Source: an uncultured Oscillospiraceae bacterium
Lineage (GTDB): Bacteria > Bacillota > Clostridia > Oscillospirales > Oscillospiraceae
Assembly (NCBI GenBank): GCA_910585815.1
Contig: CAJUFJ010000046.1
Location: forward strand, 1-29,352
Reading direction: 5' to 3'
Length of the DNA: 29,352 nucleotides
Below are positions 13,963 to 21,653 of this stretch, piece by piece; position 1 is the stretch's first letter, and each line of letters begins with the position of its first letter. The notes below the pieces were generated by a model. The model worked only from the letters and a program-made list of their open reading frames with translations. It had not been told where the DNA came from and searched no databases. The translations under genes and the position numbers were made by a program.

Positions 13963-15558
13963 ATGATTACCGTCACCGACCTGAGCCTGAACTACAGCGG
14001 TACCCCACTGTTTTCCCACGTGGACCTGCAATTTTTGCGGGGCAACTGCTACGGCATCATCGGCGCCAACGGCGCCGGCAAGTCCACCTTCCTGAAAATT
14101 CTCTCCGGCGAGCTGGACTCCACCTCCGGCCAGGTGTCCATCCTGCCCAACGTCCGCATGTCGGTGCTGAAGCAGGACCAAAACGCCTACGACGCCTACA
14201 ACGTGATGGACACCGTCATCATGGGCAACCAACGGCTGTACGACATCGGCAAGGAGAAGGAGGCCCTCTACGCCAAGGAGGAGATGACCGACGAGGATGG
14301 GATGCTGGCCTGCCAGCTGGAGGAGGAGTATGCCGAGCTGGGGGGCTGGGAGGCGGAGAGCGACGCCAGCCGCATCCTCCAGGGCCTGGGGCTGGGCACC
14401 GAGCTGCACTACAACGACATGGCCACCCTGGACGCCCGTCTCAAGGTGAAGGTGCTGCTGGCCCAGGCGCTGTTCGGCAACCCCGACCTGCTGATGATGG
14501 ACGAGCCCACCAACAACCTGGACATCGACGCCGTCAACTGGCTGGAGGACTTCCTGCTGGACTTCGAGGGCACGGTGATTGTGGTGTCCCACGACCGGCA
14601 TTTCCTCAACACCGTCTGTACCCACATTGTGGATATCGACTACGGCAAGATCAAGATGTATGTGGGCAACTACGACTTCTGGTATGAGTCCTCCCAGCTG
14701 GTGCAGCAGCTGGTTAAGAGCCAGAACAAGCGCAACGAGGAAAAAATCAAGGAGTTGCAGGACTTTATTTCCCGCTTCTCCGCCAACAAGTCCAAGAGCA
14801 AGCAGGCCACCGCCCGGCGCAAGCTCCTCGATAAGCTGACGGTGGAGGAGATGCCCGCCTCCTCCCGCCGCTACCCCTGGGTGGGCTTCTCCCCCGACCG
14901 GGAGGTGGGCAAGGATATCCTCTTTGTCACCGACGTCAGCAAGACCATCGACGGGGTGAAGGTGCTGGACAAGGTGTCCTTCATTGTGGGCCACGACGAG
15001 AAGATCGCCTTTGTGGGGGACAACGAGAACGCCCACACCGCCCTGTTCAAGATCCTGGCCGGCGAGCTGGAGCCCGACGAGGGCACTGTGAAGTGGGGCC
15101 AGACCGCCACCTTCTCCTACTTCCCCAAGGACAACACCCCCTACTTTCAGGAGAACGACGACGATCTGGTCCAGTGGCTGCGCCAGTTCTCCCCCGACCC
15201 CCAGGAGCAGTACCTCCGGGGCTTCCTGGGCCGGATGCTCTTTTCCGGGGACGAGGTCCACAAGCCGGTAAAGGTGCTGTCCGGCGGCGAGAAGGTGCGG
15301 TGCATGCTGTCCCGAATGATGCTGTCCGGGGCCAACGTGCTCATGCTGGACCAGCCCACCAACCACCTGGACCTGGAGTCCATCGCCGCCCTGAACAAGG
15401 GGCTGGAGGCCGTGAAGTGCAACGTGCTGGTGGCCTCCCACGACCACCAGCTGATTCAGACGGTGTGTAACCGGGTCTTCGACTTCACCGCCGACGGCAA
15501 ACTGATTGACCGGAAGATGACCTACGACGAATATCTGGACAGCCAGAAGGTCCAGTAA
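13963..15558 (+). CDS. ABC-F family ATPase (YkpA/YbiT-like)
   Basis: A 531-aa soluble protein with two ATP-binding cassettes and no membrane segments, the ABC-F layout; members act on the ribosome. In domain 1, Walker A GANGAGKST (residues 34-42, Lys40) and Walker B LLMMDEPTNNLD are intact, but the signature position reads LDARLKVKV instead of LSGGE. VGNYDFWYESSQL opens the charged linker, as in YkpA. In domain 2 the signature LSGGEKVR is intact, but Walker A reads GDNENAHTA (Lys replaced by His) and Walker B reads LDQPTNHLD (catalytic Glu replaced by Gln). Fused-site activity is therefore uncertain. The start follows AAAGGAGC. Confidence 0.9.
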   Translation: MITVTDLSLNYSGTPLFSHVDLQFLRGNCYGIIGANGAGKSTFLKILSGELDSTSGQVSILPNVRMSVLKQDQNAYDAYNVMDTVIMGNQRLYDIGKEKEALYAKEEMTDEDGMLACQLEEEYAELGGWEAESDASRILQGLGLGTELHYNDMATLDARLKVKVLLAQALFGNPDLLMMDEPTNNLDIDAVNWLEDFLLDFEGTVIVVSHDRHFLNTVCTHIVDIDYGKIKMYVGNYDFWYESSQLVQQLVKSQNKRNEEKIKELQDFISRFSANKSKSKQATARRKLLDKLTVEEMPASSRRYPWVGFSPDREVGKDILFVTDVSKTIDGVKVLDKVSFIVGHDEKIAFVGDNENAHTALFKILAGELEPDEGTVKWGQTATFSYFPKDNTPYFQENDDDLVQWLRQFSPDPQEQYLRGFLGRMLFSGDEVHKPVKVLSGGEKVRCMLSRMMLSGANVLMLDQPTNHLDLESIAALNKGLEAVKCNVLVASHDHQLIQTVCNRVFDFTADGKLIDRKMTYDEYLDSQKVQ

Positions 15559-15583
15559 AGGGGAGCAGAACATGCCGCACAGG

Positions 15584-15608
15584 GCCGCCTTTTCAGGCGG
15601 CTCTTTTT
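15584..15608 (+). terminator. Terminator after the ABC-F gene
   Basis: Stem GCCGCCT/AGGCGGC (15584-15101-type spacing: arms 15584-15590 and 15595-15601), loop TTTC, then TCTTTTT. It lies 26 bases after the ABC-F stop codon. Confidence 0.9.
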
Positions 15609-15643
15609 GCCCCTCGAAAATCACAACCAGGCAGAAAAATCCC

Positions 15644-15672
15644 TTGCTATTTTAGGTGGATTAGACTATAAT
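15644..15672 (+). promoter_or_regulatory. Promoter of the c-di-GMP bicistron
   Basis: TTGCTA (15644-15649), 17 bases, TATAAT (15667-15672). Transcription would start near 15679, leaving an 87-nt leader that can fold into a hairpin CCTGG..GGAGG/CCTCC..CCAGG at about 15701-15726 and a short GGGC/GCCC stem. No known riboswitch consensus, including the GEMM c-di-GMP aptamer, is visible in the leader. Confidence 0.7.
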
Positions 15673-15765
15673 ACTTTTGCGAATCGCTCGCGTTTAATGG
15701 GCCTGGCCGGAGGTCGTCCTCCCCAGGCGCCGGGAGGGCGGAAAGCCCGGACAAGGAGTGTAATA

Positions 15766-16683
15766 ATGGAAAAGGTACTGATTGTTGACGACAGCATTGT
15801 ACAGGCTGCCCAGTTGAAGTCCATTCTGGATGATGATTATGATGTAACCGCTGTCCACACGGCGGCAGACGGGCTGTCCCAGGCCAGCTCCGGGGAGTAT
15901 TCCCTCATTCTGCTGGACGTGATTATGCCGGATATGGACGGCTTTGACCTGCTGAAAAAGTTGCAGGAGGAGCTGATTACCCAGCATATCCCTGTAATCC
16001 TCATTACCGGCCTGGCCGCCATCGAACACGAACAGCGGGGCCTCACCCTGGGGGCGGTGGACTATATTGTAAAGCCCTTCCACCCGCTGATTGTCAAGGC
16101 CCGGGTGGACACCCACATCAAGCTCTATCAGTACCGCAAGCAGATAGAGGCCCAGTCCATGACCGACCAGCTCACCGGCGTGGCCAACCGGCGGCGGCAT
16201 GACGAGCTCAGCGCCGCGAAGTGGCAGGAGGCAATCCGGCTCCACGTGCCCTTCTCCATCTGCATGTTTGACATTGACAAGTTTAAGGTCTACAACGACA
16301 CCTTCGGCCACCCCGCCGGCGACAAGGTGATTTCCGCTGTGGCCAAGACGGCGGCCGCCCGCCTGCGGCGGAAGACCGACTTCTTCGCCCGCTACGGCGG
16401 GGAGGAGTTTGTGGCCTTCATGGTGGGGGAGGAGGCCGACAAGGCCTTTGAGCACCTGCGGGCCATCCGCCAGGCGGTGGAGGACCTTCACATTCCCCAC
16501 AACCCGGAGGTCTCTCAATGGGTGACGGTGAGCATCGGCGGCGTGACGGCCATCCCCGGCACAGACAGCACCTACGACACCTATCTGAAGGTGGCGGACA
16601 CCATGCTTTACGACGCCAAACGCTTCGGCCGCAACCAGGTGGTGTGGGCGGACAAGGGACTGAAGCAGCTGCGAGAGAAATAA
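15766..16683 (+). CDS. Response regulator with diguanylate cyclase (REC-GGDEF)
   Basis: A 305-aa two-domain protein. The receiver domain (about 1-120) has the acid pair Asp8/Asp9, the phosphate acceptor Asp51 and Lys103. The GGDEF domain (about 130-300) has an intact active-site motif GGEEF at 211-215, and the inhibitory I-site RxxD (Arg202-Asp205) five residues before it. It should therefore make c-di-GMP from two GTP when phosphorylated and be limited by its own product. Start ATG 15766 follows AAGGAGTG. No histidine kinase is encoded nearby. The PilZ gene 12 bases downstream is a plausible receiver of the signal. Confidence 0.93.
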   Translation: MEKVLIVDDSIVQAAQLKSILDDDYDVTAVHTAADGLSQASSGEYSLILLDVIMPDMDGFDLLKKLQEELITQHIPVILITGLAAIEHEQRGLTLGAVDYIVKPFHPLIVKARVDTHIKLYQYRKQIEAQSMTDQLTGVANRRRHDELSAAKWQEAIRLHVPFSICMFDIDKFKVYNDTFGHPAGDKVISAVAKTAAARLRRKTDFFARYGGEEFVAFMVGEEADKAFEHLRAIRQAVEDLHIPHNPEVSQWVTVSIGGVTAIPGTDSTYDTYLKVADTMLYDAKRFGRNQVVWADKGLKQLREK

Positions 16684-16695
16684 GGAGGAACACAC

Positions 16696-17406
16696 TTGGG
16701 ACTATTTGATTTATTTCACAGGCTGGTGCAGGAGAAGGCGGAGGAGCCTGAGCTCCCCGCCCCCCGCCAGGAGGAGGACGAGCTGGAGATATACTCCGGC
16801 ATGCGGGTGGAGGTGACCACCTTCGATGGCCAGCTGCTGTTTGTAGCCAAGCTGATCGGCCCCCGGGAGGGTCGGGCCCAGCTGCATCAATACTCCGAGA
16901 GCTTCTCCCACCAGGGGGAGGAGGAGCCCGTCCGGGTGCGGATACGGGGCTACCACGACCATGCGCGGAAGGCGGTGTATATGGAGGGGACCATCTCCAT
17001 GCTGCCCGAGCGCAAGTGGCAGGTGGAGGAGCTGGTAGTGGCCCGTATCGGCAACGACCGGGCCTTTTTCCGGCTGGACACCAACGTGGACGCCACGGCC
17101 ACCATTATGGGCGGCCGGAACGCCGGGGAGAAGGCCTGCAAGCTGCTGAATATCAGCGTGGGAGGGGCCTGTATCGCCTCCGCCTACCCCTTCCAGGAGG
17201 GGGACAAGTTCCTGCTGAAGGTCAAGCTGCTGGAGGACCGGGACACCTCGGTGATGTACTGCCAGGTCCTGCGGATAATCAACCGGGGGGAGAACAAGCC
17301 CACCGAGTTTGGCTGCCGGTTCCTGGAGCTGAACGAGTCCGACGAGGCCAAAATTACCCAGAACATTTTTGCCGCCCAGCGCCAGCAGCGGAGCGGCGCA
17401 CGCTAG
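16696..17406 (+). CDS. PilZ-domain c-di-GMP-binding protein (YcgR-like)
   Basis: A 236-aa protein with an N-terminal YcgR-type beta domain (about 30-100) and a C-terminal PilZ domain. The c-di-GMP motifs are present: RAFFR (RxxxR) and NISVGGA ([D/N]xSxxG). Such proteins slow flagellar motors or steer surface processes when c-di-GMP binds. The start is TTG 16696, supported by AAGGAGGAA six bases before it. It lies 12 bases after the diguanylate cyclase gene and before a terminator, so the two form a signal maker and sensor pair. Confidence 0.9.
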   Translation: MGLFDLFHRLVQEKAEEPELPAPRQEEDELEIYSGMRVEVTTFDGQLLFVAKLIGPREGRAQLHQYSESFSHQGEEEPVRVRIRGYHDHARKAVYMEGTISMLPERKWQVEELVVARIGNDRAFFRLDTNVDATATIMGGRNAGEKACKLLNISVGGACIASAYPFQEGDKFLLKVKLLEDRDTSVMYCQVLRIINRGENKPTEFGCRFLELNESDEAKITQNIFAAQRQQRSGAR

Positions 17407-17453
17407 CAGGGCCCGCCGCCCTCGGCGGCCCATTCCCAAAATAAATCCTTTTT

Positions 17454-17484
17454 GCGGGCGGCCACAGGCCGCCCCCGCTTTTTT
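17454..17484 (+). terminator. Terminator after the PilZ gene
   Basis: Stem GCGGGCGGCC/GGCCGCCCCCGC with a short ACA loop (17454-17478, two unpaired bases), then TTTTTT. A second GC-rich hairpin without a T-run precedes it at about 17409-17431. Confidence 0.85.
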
Positions 17485-17560
17485 CAGCCCGACGGCGGTG
17501 CGTTTCGGGGTGGCATTTCCACATTAAGCCTATTTTCTGGAAAAATGGCAGTTGTTTCTC

Positions 17561-17590
17561 TTGCAAAAGGGTGTCAATTGGTGTTACAAT
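17561..17590 (+). promoter_or_regulatory. Promoter of mgtE
   Basis: TTGCAA (17561-17566), 18 bases, TACAAT (17585-17590). Transcription would start near 17597, some 257 bases before the mgtE start codon. Confidence 0.6.
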
Positions 17591-17596
17591 AGCGTA

Positions 17597-17853
17597 GGAT
17601 AGTTAAGAATCCGTAAATATCACAGGGGAAGGAAGTGGGACCCAGTATGGAAGGCCGAAGTCGCCATAAAGCGGAGAGCTGCCACGAACGAGGGGCGGCG
17701 GGCCGGAGCGGGTCCCGCCGCCGGTAATTGAGGGACGGGTGCGTCCCTCTCCTTGAACATGTGCAGCCACAGGTGCGCCTACAGGAGCGGTGCGCCTGTG
17801 GCTTTGCGGCTTTTCACGCCTGGCGTTTGAAAAAACGAGAGGAGGAGAGCACT
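17597..17853 (+). promoter_or_regulatory. Long structured 5' leader of mgtE
   Basis: About 257 nt without a protein reading frame. Visible stems: GGCGGCGGG/CCCGCCGCC (about 17695-17723), AGGGACG/CGTCCCT (about 17731-17748) and a 14-bp stem with two wobbles GCCACAGGTGCGCC/GGTGCGCCTGTGGC (17765-17802). The last is followed by TTTGCGGCTTTTC, weakly terminator-like. The 5' half (17625-17690) has a dense conserved-looking stretch with GGGACCCAG, GGCCGAAG and GAGAGCTGCC. The M-box (Mg2+) riboswitch consensus was looked for and not found. A regulatory RNA is likely, but its class is unknown. Confidence 0.5.
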
Positions 17854-19197
17854 ATGCACGACAACTACGATCTGGACCGGCTGATGGAGCTGGTCCAGGA
17901 GCGGAAATTCCGCGCCCTGCGGGAGATCCTTACCGAAATGAACGAGGTGGACATCGCTGAATTTCTGGACGAGCTGGATGTGGAGCAGGAGATTCTGGTA
18001 TTCCGCCTGCTGCCCAAGGACCTGGCGGCGGAGGTCTTCTCCTACCTGGAGGAGGACCAGGAGAAGCTGATTGGCGCCCTCAGCGACAAGGAGCTGCGGG
18101 AGGTGCTGGATGAGCTGTATCTGGACGACACTGTGGACCTGATCGAGGACCTGCCCGCCAACCTGGTGAGCCGTATCCTGCGCAACACCGACGCCTCCAC
18201 CCGCAGCCAGATCAACAGGCTGCTCAACTACCCCAAGGACTCGGCCGGCTCACTGATGACCACCGAGTTTGTCTACCTCCACCCCAACAACACGGTGGAG
18301 GAGTCCTTTGCCCGCATCCGCAAGGTGGGCCTGGACAAGGAGACGGTCTACACCTGCTACGTCACCAAAAGCAGGGTGCTGCTGGGAGTGGTGACCGTCA
18401 AGCGGCTGCTTATGTCCACCTACGAGACCAGAATCAGCGACATCATGGAGACCAACGTCCTGTCTGTCACCACCCACGAGGACAAGGAGGATGTGGCCCA
18501 GATGTTCTCCAAATACGACCTCACCGCCCTGCCCGTGGTGGACGGGGAGGACCGGCTGGTGGGCATCATCACCGTGGACGACGCCATGGATGTTATGGAG
18601 GAGGAGGCCACTGAGGATATCGAAAAGATGGCCGCCATCCTACCCACCGACAAGCCCTACTTCCAGACCGGCGTGATCGAGACCTGGAAGCACCGCATCC
18701 CCTGGCTGCTGCTGCTGATGATCTCCGCCACCTTCACCGGCACCATCCTGGGCTTCTTTGAGGAGGCCCTGGCCGCCAACGCAGCCCTCACCCTGTTTAT
18801 CCCCATGCTGATGGATACCGGCGGCAACTCCGGCGGACAGGCGTCGGTCACCATTATCCGCGCCATGTCCCTGGGGGACGTAGAGTTTGCCGACTGGCTG
18901 CGGGTGATCTGGAAGGAGCTGCGGGTGTCGGTGCTGTGCGCCCTCACTCTGGGGACGGTGGTGTTCGGCAAGGTGATGGTGGTGGACCGGAAGGATGCCA
19001 CCGTGGCCGGAGTGGTGGCTCTGACCATCTTTTTTACCATCGTTATCGCCAAGCTTATCGGCTGTACCCTGCCCATGCTGGCCAAGCGGCTGGGCTTCGA
19101 CCCGGCGGTGATGGCCTCCCCCTTTATTACCACTGTGGTGGATGCCCTGTCCCTGCTGGTCTACTTCGCCATCGCAACACGGATTTTGGGATTGTAA
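17854..19197 (+). CDS. mgtE: Magnesium transporter MgtE
   Basis: A 447-aa Mg2+ channel/transporter of standard length. An acidic helical N domain (about 1-130), a CBS pair (about 135-255; LTALPVVDGEDRLVGIITVDD is the second) and five C-terminal membrane helices follow in order. The selectivity-region motifs PMLMDTGGNSGGQAS and DPAVMASPFITTVVDALSL are intact. In known MgtE the cytosolic domains sense Mg2+ and close the pore. ATG 17854 follows GAGAGGAGGAGAG; an in-frame ATG at 17728 falls in the structured leader and is rejected. A Mg2+-dependent control by the leader is possible. Confidence 0.95.
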   Translation: MHDNYDLDRLMELVQERKFRALREILTEMNEVDIAEFLDELDVEQEILVFRLLPKDLAAEVFSYLEEDQEKLIGALSDKELREVLDELYLDDTVDLIEDLPANLVSRILRNTDASTRSQINRLLNYPKDSAGSLMTTEFVYLHPNNTVEESFARIRKVGLDKETVYTCYVTKSRVLLGVVTVKRLLMSTYETRISDIMETNVLSVTTHEDKEDVAQMFSKYDLTALPVVDGEDRLVGIITVDDAMDVMEEEATEDIEKMAAILPTDKPYFQTGVIETWKHRIPWLLLLMISATFTGTILGFFEEALAANAALTLFIPMLMDTGGNSGGQASVTIIRAMSLGDVEFADWLRVIWKELRVSVLCALTLGTVVFGKVMVVDRKDATVAGVVALTIFFTIVIAKLIGCTLPMLAKRLGFDPAVMASPFITTVVDALSLLVYFAIATRILGL

Positions 19198-19312
19198 CCT
19201 CAGAGATAGAATTAGCAAGAGGATTCATCTGTGATATGCGAAGAAATCCGCCCCTGCACTGCCATACAGCAAATGTTTGAGTGTGAGGCCCACTAATCAG
19301 ATCTATAACAAA

Positions 19313-19341
19313 CCCCCAGCCAGAAAAATTCTGGCTGGGGG
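19313..19341 (-). terminator. Terminator of the two-gene secreted-protein operon
   Basis: A perfect 13-bp stem CCCCCAGCCAGAA/TTCTGGCTGGGGG with loop AAA. On the - strand it is followed by TTTGTTATAG, so it ends the operon transcribed from 20655. It may also stop mgtE transcripts from the other side. The 115 bases between mgtE and this hairpin hold no recognisable feature. Confidence 0.8.
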
Positions 19342-19380
19342 CTCAGCTTATCCAAACCTGTTGGGGAGCCATGAAATTGT

Positions 19381-20151
19381 TTAAGTGCTGAACTGTACAG
19401 CAGAAATGGTAAAGTCCATATTTTGAGGCATTGCCCCGTAGTAGCTGACCCGAACCGATAACCAAGGGATAAGACCATCGCTAACTTTTCCAATCTGCAA
19501 GGTACGTGTCACGGTTTGGCCAGCGGGCACCTGAGTCGAGATTAGTTCCCGCCCAACTGTATATTCCCGTCCCAACATAAGGACCAGACCATTTGTCCCC
19601 TTATTGGTCATGGTAACGCTTATGCAGTTGCCATTACCCACTTGGACAGGAGTTTTTACACTGTAATCTGCTGTGGAACGGTATTCTGTTTTTTCTAGAA
19701 TAGGAAATCCATCGGCTTTGATGGGAGAGATTTCGGTAAAAACTCCCGCTACTTGGCCCTCACGGGTCAAGGGCAGAGAACTGCTTTCCTTTCCTGGCTC
19801 TGTCACGGATATACCTTCGCCATTTATGCCTTTGAACGTACCCAAGGATACTGTGCCGGTAGTTCCATCCCAGAAGACAGGAGTATCCAACAGGCGGGAA
19901 ACATATGCTAAGGGAAGGTAGGTAGTGCCGCCTCCGGTCTCATCAATATATGAAATACTGGACGGAATCGACTGACCGTTGCTTGCTTTCAGACTTTCTC
20001 CTTTGGAAAACACTGCGCGCCCATTCATGGCTAGTGTAACCTGAGAAAAGCTGACTGTACCTGATACAGCCATAGCGCTGGAAATACAACCAAATACCAA
20101 AGCAGCGGAAAAGAAGCCCTTCCAGAAGTTAAGCCTGGATTGTTTCTTCAT
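19381..20151 (-). CDS. Secreted or anchored protein with stalk-type domain
   Basis: A 256-aa protein with an N-terminal signal or anchor segment (FFSAALVFGCISSAMA). At about residues 60-105, the pattern YIDETGGGTTYLPLAYVSRL...VFWDGTTGTVSLG matches the copper-amine-oxidase N-terminal-like stalk domain common on Firmicute surface proteins (family knowledge; no catalytic part is present). The rest is beta-rich and of unknown function. ATG 20151 was preferred to ATG 20169 because GAGAGGGA lies eight bases before it. It directly follows the gene at 20173-20655 and likely shares its role. It is more AT-rich than the ribosomal genes. Confidence 0.7.
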   Translation of the reverse strand: MKKQSRLNFWKGFFSAALVFGCISSAMAVSGTVSFSQVTLAMNGRAVFSKGESLKASNGQSIPSSISYIDETGGGTTYLPLAYVSRLLDTPVFWDGTTGTVSLGTFKGINGEGISVTEPGKESSSLPLTREGQVAGVFTEISPIKADGFPILEKTEYRSTADYSVKTPVQVGNGNCISVTMTNKGTNGLVLMLGREYTVGRELISTQVPAGQTVTRTLQIGKVSDGLIPWLSVRVSYYGAMPQNMDFTISAVQFST

Positions 20152-20172
20152 ATTGTTTTTCCCTCTCATAAA

Positions 20173-20655
20173 TCAGGGGACATAGACGAATTGTCTGGCG
20201 CGGATAAAGAAATTCATCATATGTCCGTCGCGTGAGTGGACTGTGACGATAAGAGGACCTTCGATGTCGCCCATGTCCTGGCGTGTAATGCGGTATGTAA
20301 AATCCTTTCCCTGTTCCAGCATAAATTGTGAGCTGGATACTTCGGTCCCATATAAATTAAAGACAGGATATAAGTCCCCATTTCCATCCGTATTGTCGAT
20401 ATAAACATTGACGCAATTACCCTCTGCGGCAACGCAGTTGCCCTGAACACTGTACGGGTACTCGCCGGTATAAGTGCCCTGAAACAGCACCGCTTTGGGT
20501 GAAATAGAATTGCCTTCAATCATCTCAACCGTAACACCGTTCTGGCTCCAGATAACCTGGCTAGCGCTGTCTCCTGAAGTGGCGGCGACTGCGCTGAAGG
20601 ACATCAGACTGGCAGCCATAGCCATGGCTAACATAACAGACATTATTTTTTTCAT
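20173..20655 (-). CDS. Small secreted protein of unknown function
   Basis: A 160-aa protein with a clear signal peptide (MKKIMSVMLAMAMAASLMSF, then AVAA cleavage region). The mature part is about 135 aa, likely all beta, with two Cys (in GNCVAAEGNC) that could pair. The segment VNVYIDNTDGNGD resembles GNGNCISVTMTNKGTNG of the downstream protein, so the two may share a fold. The binding site AAAGGAG is strong. Transcription starts from the consensus promoter at 20812-20784. No family recognised. Confidence 0.65.
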   Translation of the reverse strand: MKKIMSVMLAMAMAASLMSFSAVAATSGDSASQVIWSQNGVTVEMIEGNSISPKAVLFQGTYTGEYPYSVQGNCVAAEGNCVNVYIDNTDGNGDLYPVFNLYGTEVSSSQFMLEQGKDFTYRITRQDMGDIEGPLIVTVHSRDGHMMNFFIRARQFVYVP

Positions 20656-20783
20656 CAGAATTACTCCTTTTTATTTTTCATCAGGCGGTAGGTTTGATTT
20701 CGTGTTTTTCTAAAGGACTGCTAAATCCTGACCATGATGCATCTCTCCTTCCGATAGGGATATTGCCCCCCTGGATATCCTAA

Positions 20784-20812
20784 ATTATACGCTAATAAAT
20801 GTTATTTGTCAA
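20784..20812 (-). promoter_or_regulatory. Consensus promoter of the secreted-protein operon
   Basis: On the - strand TTGACA (20812-20807), 17 bases, TATAAT (20789-20784): a perfect sigma-A promoter. Its -35 box lies in one arm of the inverted repeat ATTTGTCAA/TTGACAAAT (20804-20812 and 20825-20833); the other arm holds the -35 box of the divergent PadR promoter. Confidence 0.8.
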
Positions 20813-20824
20813 TAAAAAATACAG

Positions 20825-20863
20825 TTGACAAATGTATAATTTTTAGTATAATAAACTTATACT
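20825..20863 (+). promoter_or_regulatory. Promoter and likely operator of the PadR operon
   Basis: TTGACA (20825-20830), 16 bases, TATAAT (20847-20852). A perfect 7-bp inverted repeat AGTATAA/TTATACT with a 5-base centre (20845-20863) covers the -10 box. A repressor such as the PadR protein encoded next could bind here and control itself. Confidence 0.7.
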
Positions 20864-20887
20864 CTATAGGGTTGAGTGATATGTAAC

Positions 20888-21247
20888 ATGGCAAGAAAAG
20901 AAAAAACCAGTGGGAGCCCCGCAAACATTCAAATCGCGCTGAAAAAAGCCACCACCGAAATGATGGTGCTTCATCTTCTGCGCCAAAAACCGATGTACAC
21001 CTACGAGATGATGAACGCCATTGAGGAGCGCAGTGGAGGGGATATCGTCTTCAACACGCTGTACCTGTCCATCTACCGTCTGGAGGAAAACGGCTATATC
21101 CGGGAGCACGAAAAGGTAATGAGCGAGGACAACCGCGTCCGCATCTACTTTGCCATTACCGACGCCGGGTCCGCTTACTTCGACGAACTGGTGAAGGGCT
21201 ACCTGCGTTACACCGCCGCACTGGCTCGCGTTCTGGAGCTGGATTAA
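20888..21247 (+). CDS. PadR-family transcriptional regulator
   Basis: A 119-aa winged-helix regulator. The DNA-binding part spans about residues 17-90, with the family's hallmark TLYLSIYRLEENGYI in the wing region. PadR regulators repress nearby genes and respond to small molecules or envelope stress. The start is ATG 20888; GTG 20876 is an alternative, since the site before either is weak (GAGTGAT). It leads an operon with a membrane protein and a secreted protein and is divergent from two more secreted-protein genes, which suggests control of a cell-surface module. Confidence 0.88.
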   Translation: MARKEKTSGSPANIQIALKKATTEMMVLHLLRQKPMYTYEMMNAIEERSGGDIVFNTLYLSIYRLEENGYIREHEKVMSEDNRVRIYFAITDAGSAYFDELVKGYLRYTAALARVLELD

Positions 21248-21260
21248 GGGGGTGAGCAGT

Positions 21261-21653
21261 ATGGAAAACATCAGTTTGGACATGTCCGGCTACCTCCACA
21301 GTCTGGAAAGCTTTCTGGACTGCCCTAAAACCACCCGCAGGCCCTTTTTGGACCGGACCAGGCGGATGATTCAGGATTTTATCCAGAGCAAGCCGGACGC
21401 TACTTCCCAGGAGGTGGCCAATTTCCTGGGGGACCCGAGAGAACTGGCCCAGGGCTTTCTGGAGACGCTGGACCCGGAGATGCTGGAGCGTTACCACAGG
21501 CGGAAAAAGTTTCTTATGTGCGGGTGTGTGGTAGCTTTGGCTGTAGCATTGATTGGTGTAAGCGTTTGGGGTATTTATATAAAAAATGCACCTCAAGATG
21601 TGGAAGTCACTAATACAATTATTATTTACGCTGAAAATACGGAGGGAGCATAA
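21261..21653 (+). CDS. Single-pass membrane protein in a PadR operon (HAAS/DUF1700-like)
   Basis: A 130-aa protein. The N-terminal 75 residues (YLHSLESFLDCPKTTRRPFLDRT start) form a helical cytosolic domain with NFLGDPRELAQGFLETLD, resembling the HAAS/DUF1700 domain that usually accompanies PadR regulators. One membrane segment lies at about 85-107 (CGCVVALAVALIGVSVWGIY), followed by a short external tail. The start ATG 21261 follows GGGGGTGAG; an ATG at 21252 is less well placed. Its stop overlaps the next start (TAATG). The family assignment is from the pattern and context. Confidence 0.7.
   Translation: MENISLDMSGYLHSLESFLDCPKTTRRPFLDRTRRMIQDFIQSKPDATSQEVANFLGDPRELAQGFLETLDPEMLERYHRRKKFLMCGCVVALAVALIGVSVWGIYIKNAPQDVEVTNTIIIYAENTEGA

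Noticed and set aside
15679..15765. c-di-GMP (GEMM) riboswitch before the diguanylate cyclase
   Set aside because: The leader is short and lacks the conserved GCAAACC and GGGACGCAAAGCC parts; only simple hairpins are present.
17597..17853. M-box (Mg2+) or cobalamin riboswitch before mgtE
   Set aside because: Short pieces resemble parts of a cobalamin aptamer, but the order and length do not fit, and the conserved M-box start GTTAGGTGAGGCTCC is absent. Left as an unknown structured leader.
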